Shown: one piece after another, positions 8,901 through 15,434 of the stretch
Layout: every line of letters begins with the position of its first letter
Position numbering within the stretch: the first letter of the stretch is position 1
NCBI GenBank assembly: GCA_033763735.1
Contig: JANRJY010000122.1
Location: 1-64,000, forward strand
Source: JANRJY01 sp033763735
GTDB taxonomy: Bacteria > Bacteroidota > Bacteroidia > Cytophagales > UBA9547
DNA: 64,000 nucleotides
Direction of reading: 5' to 3'
The notes under the pieces: generated by a model
What the model was told of the DNA's origin: nothing
Seen by the model: only the letters and a program-made list of their open reading frames with translations
Databases searched by the model: none
Translations under genes and position numbers: made by a program

Positions 8901-11396
8901 ATGGAAGCGGACCAAGAGCATTTGGAAAACTCCTATTTTTATTCCACAAGTCCGGAGAAAGATTCTTTAAATTTTATTGGTGCAAAAGCAGTATATGACA
9001 TCACTTCAAATTTACTTAAAGTAGATGGGGTTCCGTATGTAAAAGTTGCTGATTGTAAAATAATGCCCGATAGTAATTCCATTACAGTATATGAAGGAGC
9101 TCAATTAAAGCCACTCAAAAAAGCAGTAATTCGTGTGGATACGCTACATGGCTATCATACCCTTTATAATGGCAAAATTGATATTATGTCAAGAAATAGC
9201 TTTACTGGAATTGCCACTTACAATTACGTAAATTCTCGTGCCGATACTTTTAAAATTAAATTCGAAAAATTCCGCTTGGAAGAATCCCAAATTTCAAAAA
9301 GAGAAACCAAAAGACAAACAGTTGCTGATGGAACCATCATTTCGGAATCAAAATTTTACATTGCACCAAAAATACTTTATAAAGGTAAAGCAAAATTAAA
9401 AGCTGACAATCAATTACTTGCATTTAACGGGAAAGTTAAGATTGATATTCAAACAAAAGGCTTAAAAACAGATTGGTTTCCATATGAAAACGATGGAAAG
9501 TCATCGGAAGTGGTAATATATCTGGATAAAAAACCAAAAAACAAGAAAGAAATCAGTGAATCAGGTATGTCGGCTTCTGATTCCATACCTGCCGAAAATC
9601 CAGTACCTGAAGAAAACATGGAACCTGAAGAGGAAAGTGTTGGCAAACTATATACAGGCGTGTTTTATGAAATGGGAGTTAATGATATTTATACAGCCAT
9701 TGTATCAACTAAAATCAATGACCCGGATGAAGAAATATTTGCCTCTACCGGACAATTGCTGTTCGACCAACAAACCAATTCTTTTGTGGTGGGTGATCCA
9801 AAAAGAATCAAAAAAGAAATTTTAGCCGGCAGCCTCTATTCATACAATGATTCAAGTGCTTCATTTACAAGCAGTGGTAAGTTTGAACTTACAAAACCGG
9901 ACCAGTACTTTGCATTTAATACTGTAGGCAAAATGGAAGGGCATCTGAAACACAAAACTTTTTCGGCACATGTAATGGCGAATATAAAACTCAATATGCC
10001 TACTAAAGCACTTGATTTGATGGGTAAAAAAATTGCAGAAATCTATGAAATGCATGAAACGCACAAAGATTCTTCAGAGTCACACACCTTTGAAACTACT
10101 TTGCATAATTTGGCCCAAATTGAAAGCGAAAAAGCAGCCAGAACATACGAAAAAAATTATTTGGAAACTGCGGAATACAAACCTTTATATACCTATGCAC
10201 CTAAGCTTAAGGATGGCATAAGCATATATGACATGCACTTAAATTGGTCACACGTACACAAAGCATGGCATAATTATGCACATATCGATTTGTCAAATAT
10301 TTTAGGATATGATTTTCACAGACGCATAAAAGCTTTTGTTGAATTAAAGAAAACCGACCAGGGAGATGTAATCACTTTTTTCATACATCCGCGTAGCGAC
10401 ACTTGGTTTTATATCAGTTATCAACCGGGTAGATTAGCTTTACTATCATCAGATCCAGAATTCACTAAAGCGGTAGCCGAAAAATCAAAAGGCGAAACCG
10501 GCACGCCATTGATATACACATTTGTGCAGCCCGACCCTACAGAGAAACAACAATATTTAAAGGATTTTTGGAAAAATTACTTAGGCAAAGAATATAACGA
10601 AGAAGAGGAAGAAAAAGAAATAGAAGAAGTTTCAGACACTCAAGCAGAGCAACTTCAAGAAAAATTGGACGAACAACAATTAGAAATTTCATCCACACCA
10701 ACAGATTCAACCAATTTAGCACCCGCCTCAGATAAAAAATCAAAAAAGAAAAAGAAAAAAGAAGATATCACCGACCCTTCGATAGAAACCTCTCCGAATA
10801 CTGATGTTGCTCCCGTTGAATCAAATAATCAGTCAGGAGAAATTAGTGCCGAACCGGTTCCTTCACCAACTAAAAAATCGAAAAAGAAAAAAAAGAAGGA
10901 AGATATAACTGCACCTATTCCTGAAGAACAGCAAACACCACCAGCTGAAACACCACCCACAGAAACTGCTCCTGTAGAACAACCTGCAAATCAACCTACG
11001 GAAATAGGAGCTGAACCTGCACCTGTACCTGAGAAAAAATCAAAAAAGAAAAAGAAAAAAGAAGATATATCTGAGCCTAGGCAAGATGAATCCCCTACAT
11101 CTGCACCAGAAGAAACGAAACCTACAGAACAACCTACCAATCAGCCTGTTGAAATAGGAGCTGACCCAACACCTGTACCAGAAAAAAAATCAAAAAAGAA
11201 AAAGAAAAAAGAAGATATAACTGAGCCTACACCAGAAGAAACCCCTACACCTACCTCAGAGGAAACGAAACCTACGGAAGAAGAAAGTCAGCCCGTGGTT
11301 GAACCTACAGAAAAGGAATCTAAAAAGAAAAAGAAGAAAAAAGGAAAAACTGAGGAAACTGCACCTGAAAACAAAGAAGAGGAGCAACCCAAATAA
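5907..11396 (+). CDS. Giant exported protein of unknown function with lysine-rich repeat tail
   Basis: About 1,829 residues. A signal peptide (hydrophobic core LFTFVFFTIFF, ending near SGFCQ) is followed by an alpha-helical N-terminal region, then over a thousand residues of repetitive beta-strand-rich sequence with a short helix-turn-helix-like insert (DDIIKKYKITTPAFVGAM). The last ~280 residues are low complexity: acidic/proline-rich linkers alternate with five lysine runs of the form KKSKKKKKKEDI. No transmembrane segment, lipobox or T9SS sorting domain is visible, so a periplasmic or outer-membrane-associated place is an inference. I recognise the general type (very large Bacteroidota exported protein) but no named family and assign no function. 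An upstream in-frame TTG at 5898 is an alternative start. Confidence 0.85.
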   Translation: MTAKYLFTFVFFTIFFSGFCQDEAFTDKAKLETDFKQSLSVTKNINLIKQGDIFFSQVYTNTLMDDINKQKLLEICKKMIEKGYSPNPYFSLMMIAVTSASQSSEMAPDIFLHYLDVLYKTVDLSDEATLRSFLQTSSLFLTKRAVFDYYNNSCYMLGGSFDFDYKGIFQLPVSNATENTTENSDPAQPDPFAETKPVSESDILNSAPQPTVEGPVIVFKDINIRLGSRYDTAIINNTEGDFMFGSRVFVGKRGKIDWSILDKSLSEIYVDLKEYNFNTTNNQLIIENVQFNYPSKLENSINGVFEFKSMPRTRKSQAQYPKFTSLTNDVALKNLGRNVNYVGGYCLSGMQFTSKCMDDKPASLIYNDGHNRFQTFSKQYSWSDSVVNSDPTAIMIFLDRDTLWHPGVRFTLNTSKQFAVFHRDRGAYKNSLFHDTFHGLEFSVDIINWDLTSDSMNLDIFAAKSQIPAMFKSKEFFREKDFTSIQSLHNFHPIRLLFAYQKATGTDVLVADDIIKKYKITTPAFVGAMRDLEKKGFVFYNEISGTITLRPKAVHFMQSFVGKADYDGLYIPSLSPQQVNATINMSDFSMRVRGVEKFFISDSANVYALPENKTVTIYGNREIVYNGTLIAGIYHMKGKNFRFNYEDFLLTLETIDTIKFIKQDKKPAGADSKVEFMDNQLLQSSGTLYINDPKNKSGKKKYPEYPKFDTKTGAYVYFNKKEILGGAYSRQVYFKIPPFKTDSVKSSDKSALKFQGQFISGGIFPEFDEQLGVMADNSLGFKHKTPPEGYEVFGGKGKFIGTLKLDNQGIRGDGELRYQSSVFYSNDFVFYQDSVIGIGQQAKIKELKTETAFYPEVEIGDYEMKWVQRDDSLHLINLKDPFMLYKKKVVLEGSLNITPKGLFGSGMMEIKKVNVIASHYDFRELSIEARHSVFNIKTPGKPLPSLSSNNARCEFFLEESYANISPEIKGLASLEFPFNQFKTSIENARWEMDKKIVTMEADQEHLENSYFYSTSPEKDSLNFIGAKAVYDITSNLLKVDGVPYVKVADCKIMPDSNSITVYEGAQLKPLKKAVIRVDTLHGYHTLYNGKIDIMSRNSFTGIATYNYVNSRADTFKIKFEKFRLEESQISKRETKRQTVADGTIISESKFYIAPKILYKGKAKLKADNQLLAFNGKVKIDIQTKGLKTDWFPYENDGKSSEVVIYLDKKPKNKKEISESGMSASDSIPAENPVPEENMEPEEESVGKLYTGVFYEMGVNDIYTAIVSTKINDPDEEIFASTGQLLFDQQTNSFVVGDPKRIKKEILAGSLYSYNDSSASFTSSGKFELTKPDQYFAFNTVGKMEGHLKHKTFSAHVMANIKLNMPTKALDLMGKKIAEIYEMHETHKDSSESHTFETTLHNLAQIESEKAARTYEKNYLETAEYKPLYTYAPKLKDGISIYDMHLNWSHVHKAWHNYAHIDLSNILGYDFHRRIKAFVELKKTDQGDVITFFIHPRSDTWFYISYQPGRLALLSSDPEFTKAVAEKSKGETGTPLIYTFVQPDPTEKQQYLKDFWKNYLGKEYNEEEEEKEIEEVSDTQAEQLQEKLDEQQLEISSTPTDSTNLAPASDKKSKKKKKKEDITDPSIETSPNTDVAPVESNNQSGEISAEPVPSPTKKSKKKKKKEDITAPIPEEQQTPPAETPPTETAPVEQPANQPTEIGAEPAPVPEKKSKKKKKKEDISEPRQDESPTSAPEETKPTEQPTNQPVEIGADPTPVPEKKSKKKKKKEDITEPTPEETPTPTSEETKPTEEESQPVVEPTEKESKKKKKKKGKTEETAPENKEEEQPK
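10732..11345 (+). repeat. A-rich degenerate tandem repeats encoding lysine runs
   Basis: Five imperfect copies of an A-rich ~36-base block encoding the (E/D)KKSKKKKKKED(I) motif lie near 10735, 10870, 11034, 11186 and 11317, spaced 130-165 bases apart and separated by proline/glutamate/threonine-rich linkers. Copies near 10735, 11034 and 11186 share the run caaaaaagaaaaagaaaaaa exactly. The array stays in frame throughout, so it is a coding repeat rather than an insertion. Confidence 0.85.
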
Positions 11397-11443
11397 AATT
11401 TTTTTTAAATCAGTCTTAACTTTTGCAAAAATGGTAAAACAAA

Positions 11444-11477
11444 AAAAAGCTAATTGAAATAATTCAATTTGCTTTTT
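11444..11477. terminator. Bidirectional intrinsic terminator-like hairpin
   Basis: Two 15-base arms (11444-11458 and 11463-11477) pair with a single mismatch around a 4-base loop; each strand starts with A-run and ends with T-run, so it can stop transcription from either side. It lies between the giant exported protein and the ahcY stub. Confidence 0.7.
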
Positions 11478-11505
11478 GCATAATATCAATAATACTCAAT
11501 GAAAA

Positions 11506-11583
11506 TTAATATCTGTAAGCTTCCGTTTTAAATGGTCCGCTTACGCCTACGTTGATATATTCGGCTTTCTCTTTGGTTAGGGC
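11506..11583 (-). pseudogene. ahcY: Stub of a second adenosylhomocysteinase gene (last 25 codons)
   Basis: Read on the minus strand, 11583-11506 encodes ALTKEKAEYINVGVSG followed by PFKTEAYRY and a stop, which is the C-terminus of AhcY. The intact gene at 12119 ends VLSNEQADYINVGVSG then PFKTEAYRY. The DNA is about 82% identical over 78 bases, with most differences synonymous or conservative (T/S, Q/K, D/E). Immediately upstream of the stub the frame hits a stop, so nothing else of the gene survives. The stub cannot be expressed as a functional protein. It marks the left edge of a replaced or inserted segment. Confidence 0.85.
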
Positions 11584-11661
11584 ATTAAATTAGAATAACA
11601 CAGTTTTGTAAACTATATATTAGGGATTGACTTTACAATTTAGATCTAAAGGATTATATTT

Positions 11662-11862
11662 GTGTTAATTAAAGAAGTAGCGAAGGAATTTTCAAAGCTA
11701 TTAATTGATATTTCAAAATTGCTTATTGGAGGTGGGATAATTGCCAGTATTCTAAAATTTGAAGAAATTAATAGAATAGCATTGATTTCAATTTTATCCG
11801 TATCCGTTTTACTATTGCTTTCACTAGCATTTTATATTATTAAAAAAACGAACAAAGATTAA
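11662..11862 (+). CDS. Small membrane protein (DUF6722-like)
   Basis: A 66-residue protein with an amphipathic N-terminus (KEVAKEFSKLLIDISKLLIGG) cut short by two hydrophobic segments (about residues 18-32 and 40-60) and a charged tail (IIKKTNKD). The shape and the KEFxKxLxDISKL start resemble small Bacteroidota membrane proteins grouped as DUF6722; that name is a recollection, not a search result. Start GTG at 11662 is the only usual start codon in place. The gene lies on the strand opposite to ahcY, inside the stub-bracketed segment, 10 bases before a second tiny membrane ORF. Function unknown. Confidence 0.6.
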   Translation: MLIKEVAKEFSKLLIDISKLLIGGGIIASILKFEEINRIALISILSVSVLLLLSLAFYIIKKTNKD

Positions 11863-11872
11863 TTATAAAGTT

Positions 11873-11971
11873 ATGACACTAATACTATTTGTTCTTTCTA
11901 TAATAATTCCATTAATTTTATTTGGGATTTATATTATTGTTCAGTTGTCGAAAAAAGCTTCTTTGAATTAA
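11873..11971 (+). CDS. 32-residue single-pass membrane peptide
   Basis: ATG at 11873 opens a 32-codon frame to TAA at 11971: a hydrophobic segment MTLILFVLSIIIPLILFG and onward, then a short positive tail (QLSKKASLN). It begins 10 bases after the previous small membrane gene, on the same strand, so the two look like one transcript. Such peptides can be small membrane subunits or type I-like toxins; nothing here decides between these. Because it is so short, chance is possible, but the spacing, ATG start and textbook membrane topology support a real gene. Confidence 0.45.
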   Translation: MTLILFVLSIIIPLILFGIYIIVQLSKKASLN

Positions 11972-12072
11972 ATCCGATTACCTTATAGGAGTATCATTGA
12001 AAATCTTAATTTAATTTTGGATACTTATTTGGCATTTTAAAAGGTAAACAAGTACAAATAGCGCAAAAAAAA

Positions 12073-12096
12073 AGCCCTAATTAAGGGCTCTTTTTT
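12073..12096 (-). terminator. Intrinsic terminator downstream of ahcY
   Basis: Stem AGCCCT / AGGGCT (12073-12078 and 12084-12089) with a 5-base loop, extended by A/T runs on both sides. On the minus strand it ends in a long U tract, 20-odd bases after the ahcY stop codon. Confidence 0.75.
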
Positions 12097-12118
12097 AATT
12101 TAAATATTGAATTAAATT

Positions 12119-13426
12119 CTAGTATCTGTAAGCTTCCGTTTTGAATGGTCCGCTTACACCTACGTTGATATAATCTGCTTGTTCATTTGAAAGAACGTCA
12201 AGTTCCGCTCCTACTTTGGCAAGGTGTAACAATGCTACTTTTTCATCCAAATGACGAGGCAATACATATACATCATTTTCGTATTTATCTGAATTTTTCC
12301 AAAGCTCTATTTGAGCCAATGTTTGATTAGTAAACGAATTTGACATTACAAAACTTGGATGTCCCATGGCGCAACCTAAGTTTACCAAACGACCTTCAGC
12401 CAACACTATAATATCTTTTCCATCAACGTTATAGATATCAACTTGTGGCTTTAAATTCACCTTTGTGTTGCCATAGTTTTTATTCAACCATGCCATATCA
12501 ATTTCATTATCAAAGTGACCAATGTTACAAACAATTGCTTTATCTTTCATTGATTTAAAATGACGATCTACAACAATTTTGTAGTTTCCGGTTGCGGTGA
12601 CAATAATATCAGCTCGTTTAACAGCATTGTCCATTTTTTGAACTTCAAATCCATCCATAGCCGCTTGAAGTGCACATATTGGATCAATTTCTGTTACAAT
12701 TACTCTACAACCGGAACCTGCAAGTGAGGCAGCGGAACCTTTACCCACATCACCATATCCGGCAACAACAGCAACTTTTCCTGCCATCATTACATCTGTT
12801 GCTCTACGAATAGCATCCACAAGCGACTCTTTACAACCATATTTGTTGTCGAATTTTGACTTGGTAACTGAATCATTAATATTTATCGCAGGCAATGGCA
12901 ATTTACCGGCTGCAACTCTTTGTTTCAATCGAAGTACACCTGTAGTAGTTTCTTCAGAAATACCTTTAATACCTGATACTAATTCAGGAAAACGATCCAA
13001 AACCATATTGGTCAAGTCACCGCCATCATCCAAAATCATATTTAATGGTTTGCCATCTTTGAAAGCAAATAAAGTTTGCTCAATACACCAGTCAAATTCT
13101 TCTTCGTTCATACCTTTCCAAGCAAAAACAGGAATACCGGCAGCGGCAATAGCAGCAGCAGCATGGTCTTGAGTTGAAAAAATATTGCATGACGACCAGG
13201 TTACTTCCGCTCCCAAATGAGTAAGGGTTTCAATCAATACAGCAGTTTGGATAGTCATGTGTAAGCAACCGGCAATACGAGCACCTTTAAGTGGTTGTTC
13301 TGGTCCATATTCCTGACGGATTGACATTAATCCTGGCATTTCAGCCTCTGCAAGTTTTATTTCTTTGCGGCCCCATTCTGCTAAGGATATATCTTTTACT
13401 CTAAATTTCAAATGTGTTTCTACCAT
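12119..13426 (-). CDS. ahcY: Adenosylhomocysteinase (SAH hydrolase)
   Basis: Hydrolyses S-adenosylhomocysteine to adenosine and homocysteine, relieving product inhibition of methyltransferases. 435 residues, normal length. Substrate-region motif SSCNIFSTQDHAAAA at 78-92, NAD-binding Rossmann loop GYGDVGKG at 223-230, and the family C-terminal PFKTEAYRY are all present. It lies downstream of rdgB on the same strand (114 bases apart) and ends in a strong terminator. A stub of another ahcY 3' end lies 540 bases further on, which suggests this intact copy arrived by allelic replacement or that a module was inserted at its 3' side. Confidence 0.98.
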   Translation of the reverse strand: MVETHLKFRVKDISLAEWGRKEIKLAEAEMPGLMSIRQEYGPEQPLKGARIAGCLHMTIQTAVLIETLTHLGAEVTWSSCNIFSTQDHAAAAIAAAGIPVFAWKGMNEEEFDWCIEQTLFAFKDGKPLNMILDDGGDLTNMVLDRFPELVSGIKGISEETTTGVLRLKQRVAAGKLPLPAININDSVTKSKFDNKYGCKESLVDAIRRATDVMMAGKVAVVAGYGDVGKGSAASLAGSGCRVIVTEIDPICALQAAMDGFEVQKMDNAVKRADIIVTATGNYKIVVDRHFKSMKDKAIVCNIGHFDNEIDMAWLNKNYGNTKVNLKPQVDIYNVDGKDIIVLAEGRLVNLGCAMGHPSFVMSNSFTNQTLAQIELWKNSDKYENDVYVLPRHLDEKVALLHLAKVGAELDVLSNEQADYINVGVSGPFKTEAYRY

Positions 13427-13540
13427 GAGTTTTTTTTAATAATTGTTTTGTAAAATGAAGGCGAATTTACATAAAATAATATAAAAACGAATTCTATAAT
13501 TCTATTTGATAATAACGAAGAAAAATAATTATATTTTAAA

Positions 13541-14116
13541 TTAATGACTATTTAAATAATTAACTAACAAATTAATTGCTTTTGACCTATGACTAATTTT
13601 GTTTTTGGTTTCCAAATCAAGTTCTGCAAATGATTGATTATAAGTGTTTGGTACAAAAATTGGGTCATAACCAAAGCCATGGTTTCCAATTGGGGTTTCA
13701 TTTATTTTACCTAATATCTCACCCTCAAAATGATGCGGTTTACCATTTTGTATCAAACATATATTGCAAACGAAACGGGCCTTTCTGTTTGGGATATTTT
13801 TTAAATTTTCTAACAATAATTCATTGTTCTTGGCGTCATTGCCATGTTCTCCAGCATATCTTGCTGAAAATACGCCCGGGGCACCATTTAAGGCTTCTAC
13901 TTCAAGCCCGGAATCATCGGCAAAGCAATTGATATGATATTTATTGTAAATATAATTTGCTTTAATAAAGGCATTTTCGGCAAAGGTTTCACCGGTTTCT
14001 TCTATTTCTTCGGTGCATCCAATATCAGCTAAGCTTACGATTTGAACTTTGTTTTGAAGTAAAAGCGCTACTTCTTTGATTTTGTTTTTATTGTTGGTGG
14101 CAAAGCAGAGGGTCAT
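13541..14116 (-). CDS. rdgB: Non-canonical purine NTP pyrophosphatase (RdgB/HAM1 family)
   Basis: Cleaves dITP, ITP and XTP to monophosphates, keeping deaminated purines out of DNA and RNA. 191 residues, normal. Signature segments: N-terminal CFATNNKNKIKE, ETGETFAENAFIKA, catalytic-region CFADDSGLEVEALNGAPGVF (with the conserved D-D-S-G-L), GFGYDPIF and the terminal SHRSKA. The start codon follows the RelE-type gene by 33 bases. A diverged, dead copy of its first 18 codons lies upstream of the TA pair, abutting the DUF1648 gene, which was probably the original position of the resident rdgB. Confidence 0.97.
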   Translation of the reverse strand: MTLCFATNNKNKIKEVALLLQNKVQIVSLADIGCTEEIEETGETFAENAFIKANYIYNKYHINCFADDSGLEVEALNGAPGVFSARYAGEHGNDAKNNELLLENLKNIPNRKARFVCNICLIQNGKPHHFEGEILGKINETPIGNHGFGYDPIFVPNTYNQSFAELDLETKNKISHRSKAINLLVNYLNSH

Positions 14117-14149
14117 TTATATTAATTATTTTGCTGACGAATTCAAAAG

Positions 14150-14434
14150 TTATTTTATTCTTTTCCCATGAATAATTGTAATAACACGAATATATGTAGG
14201 GTAAACATGATATCTGAAAACAAATGTTTGGTGAATTATTCCTTTTCTGATGTGATGATTACCACTTTTGGATTTTGCTTTAGGAAATTTGTAAGGATTT
14301 AATTTACAACTTTCAAATTCTTCAAAAAATGAATTTATAATTTTATCAGCCCTCAAGGGCGTTTCATTAACAAAATAATATCGATAAATTTCCTCAATTT
14401 GCTTTTGAGCACGAGTAGAAATTTTAACAATCAT
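14150..14434 (-). CDS. RelE/ParE-family toxin
   Basis: A 94-residue basic protein with the ParE/RelE fold pattern: an N-terminal strand (VKISTRAQKQIEEIYRYY), two amphipathic helices, and the C-terminal strands FVFRYHVYPTYIRVITIIHG ending in a basic tail (KRIK). The RxRVxxIxHGRR-like ending is typical of the superfamily. It is downstream of a small acidic ORF with a 5-base gap, the usual antitoxin-first arrangement. Whether it acts on gyrase or on mRNA cannot be told from the sequence. Reading frame is intact, so the system may be active. Confidence 0.8.
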   Translation of the reverse strand: MIVKISTRAQKQIEEIYRYYFVNETPLRADKIINSFFEEFESCKLNPYKFPKAKSKSGNHHIRKGIIHQTFVFRYHVYPTYIRVITIIHGKRIK

Positions 14435-14439
14435 ACTAC

Positions 14440-14739
14440 CTACTTGGTGTCTTGATTTTTTAATTGAATGGCAATGCTACTCATTTGTTTCTTGAAGTCT
14501 TCTAATGCTACATCGTTGGATTCATCTTTGTCAGAATCGCATAATTCGAAATACCAATCTAAATATTCTTTGCTTACAGATGGCCCTTTCAGGTGCATAT
14601 CTATTTCTTTGAAATCACCTGCATCATTATACTGATGTGCAAAAGTTGAGTTGATCTCCTTAACTTCTGGATGTGAAGACACAAATAATTTTAAAGCAGA
14701 AACATCTTTAGGATTTGTAGCTATTAATGTAATGAGCAT
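14440..14739 (-). CDS. Putative antitoxin partner of the RelE/ParE toxin
   Basis: A 99-residue acidic protein (start at MLITLIATN; an in-frame ATG 11 codons upstream is possible). It lies 5 bases upstream of the toxin on the same strand, which is the reason for the antitoxin call. I do not see a ribbon-helix-helix or Phd-type DNA-binding N-terminus: the protein starts with a beta-strand (MLITLIATNPKDVSALKLFV) and continues with FKEIDMHLKGPSVSKEYLDW and a helical, charged C-terminus that could wrap the toxin. Thus either an unusual antitoxin type or an unrelated small protein. Confidence 0.55.
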   Translation of the reverse strand: MLITLIATNPKDVSALKLFVSSHPEVKEINSTFAHQYNDAGDFKEIDMHLKGPSVSKEYLDWYFELCDSDKDESNDVALEDFKKQMSSIAIQLKNQDTK

Positions 14740-14875
14740 AATTTTGTTACGTTGATAAATCAAATTTAACAAATATCTAAATTAAATACAGAAGATTTAT
14801 TTGGTATTATATTTAGATTATTAAAAGGTGAATTCCAGTCTGGACCAAACTTTATTTTCTGTTAATTTTAAAAAA

Positions 14876-14929
14876 ACGAACTACTGCTTTTATTTTGTTT
14901 TTGTTGTTAGTGTCAAAACAAAGCGTAAT
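14876..14929 (-). pseudogene. rdgB: Stub of a second rdgB gene (first 18 codons, start codon lost)
   Basis: On the minus strand 14929-14876 reads ITLCFDTNNKNKIKAVVR, against MTLCFATNNKNKIKEVAL at the start of the intact rdgB. Most base differences are at third codon positions. The first codon is ATT where ATG is expected, and it overlaps the TAA of the DUF1648 gene by one base (TAATT, ancestrally TAATG). The stub is therefore in the position of a former resident rdgB translationally coupled to the upstream gene. It breaks off into A-rich sequence beyond codon 18. Confidence 0.8.
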
Positions 14930-15426
14930 TATTTATTTTTAATTGAAAGATATATTTGAATCCCAACAGGAATTAATATAAAAATTACAATATAAAAAGG
15001 AATCCAATTTCTAAATTGAAGATTACTTCCTAATGACATTTGTGCAATGTCAAATACAATAAATGCAAACATAATGCTAATTATCAATTTAATGTATCTG
15101 ATAAATCTAGTTGCAAGTTTGTATTGTTTTAATGCATTATCCTTGTTGATTTTAACCAAATAGTTAAACGTATTTGGATAATAATTAATAGTAGATAATA
15201 ATATAAAAACAAAAGTGAATATCACTGGCAAAACTAAAATGGTTCTCTTATTACCCCAGCCAACTACTGTTCCATCAAATGCAAAGCGCAAAGGAACAAC
15301 CTCAGGCAATTGAGTATAATAAAATATCGGTATGAACCAAACTACCACAAACATTAACCAGCAGATGCCTTCAATAATTTTGTCAAAAAGTGCTAATTGA
15401 ATTTTTAGTTCTGGATTTGATTCCAT
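14929..15426 (-). CDS. DUF1648-containing integral membrane protein
   Basis: A 165-residue protein with four hydrophobic segments. The DUF1648 signature is visible as the first transmembrane helix plus QLPEVVPLRFAFDGTVVGWG, the part that in this family lies just outside helix 1 (IPIHF-like pattern with a GxxDGWG core). Function is not established for such short members. It starts 8 bases after the HAD gene, so the two are probably co-transcribed; its stop codon overlaps the decayed rdgB start, indicating that the operon once continued into rdgB. Confidence 0.8.
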   Translation of the reverse strand: MESNPELKIQLALFDKIIEGICWLMFVVVWFIPIFYYTQLPEVVPLRFAFDGTVVGWGNKRTILVLPVIFTFVFILLSTINYYPNTFNYLVKINKDNALKQYKLATRFIRYIKLIISIMFAFIVFDIAQMSLGSNLQFRNWIPFYIVIFILIPVGIQIYLSIKNK

Positions 15427-15434
15427 ATTTAAAT

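Noticed and set aside
11397..11661. A riboswitch or RNA gene between the giant protein and the small membrane genes
   Set aside because: Beyond the terminator hairpin and the ahcY stub nothing with paired structure was visible.
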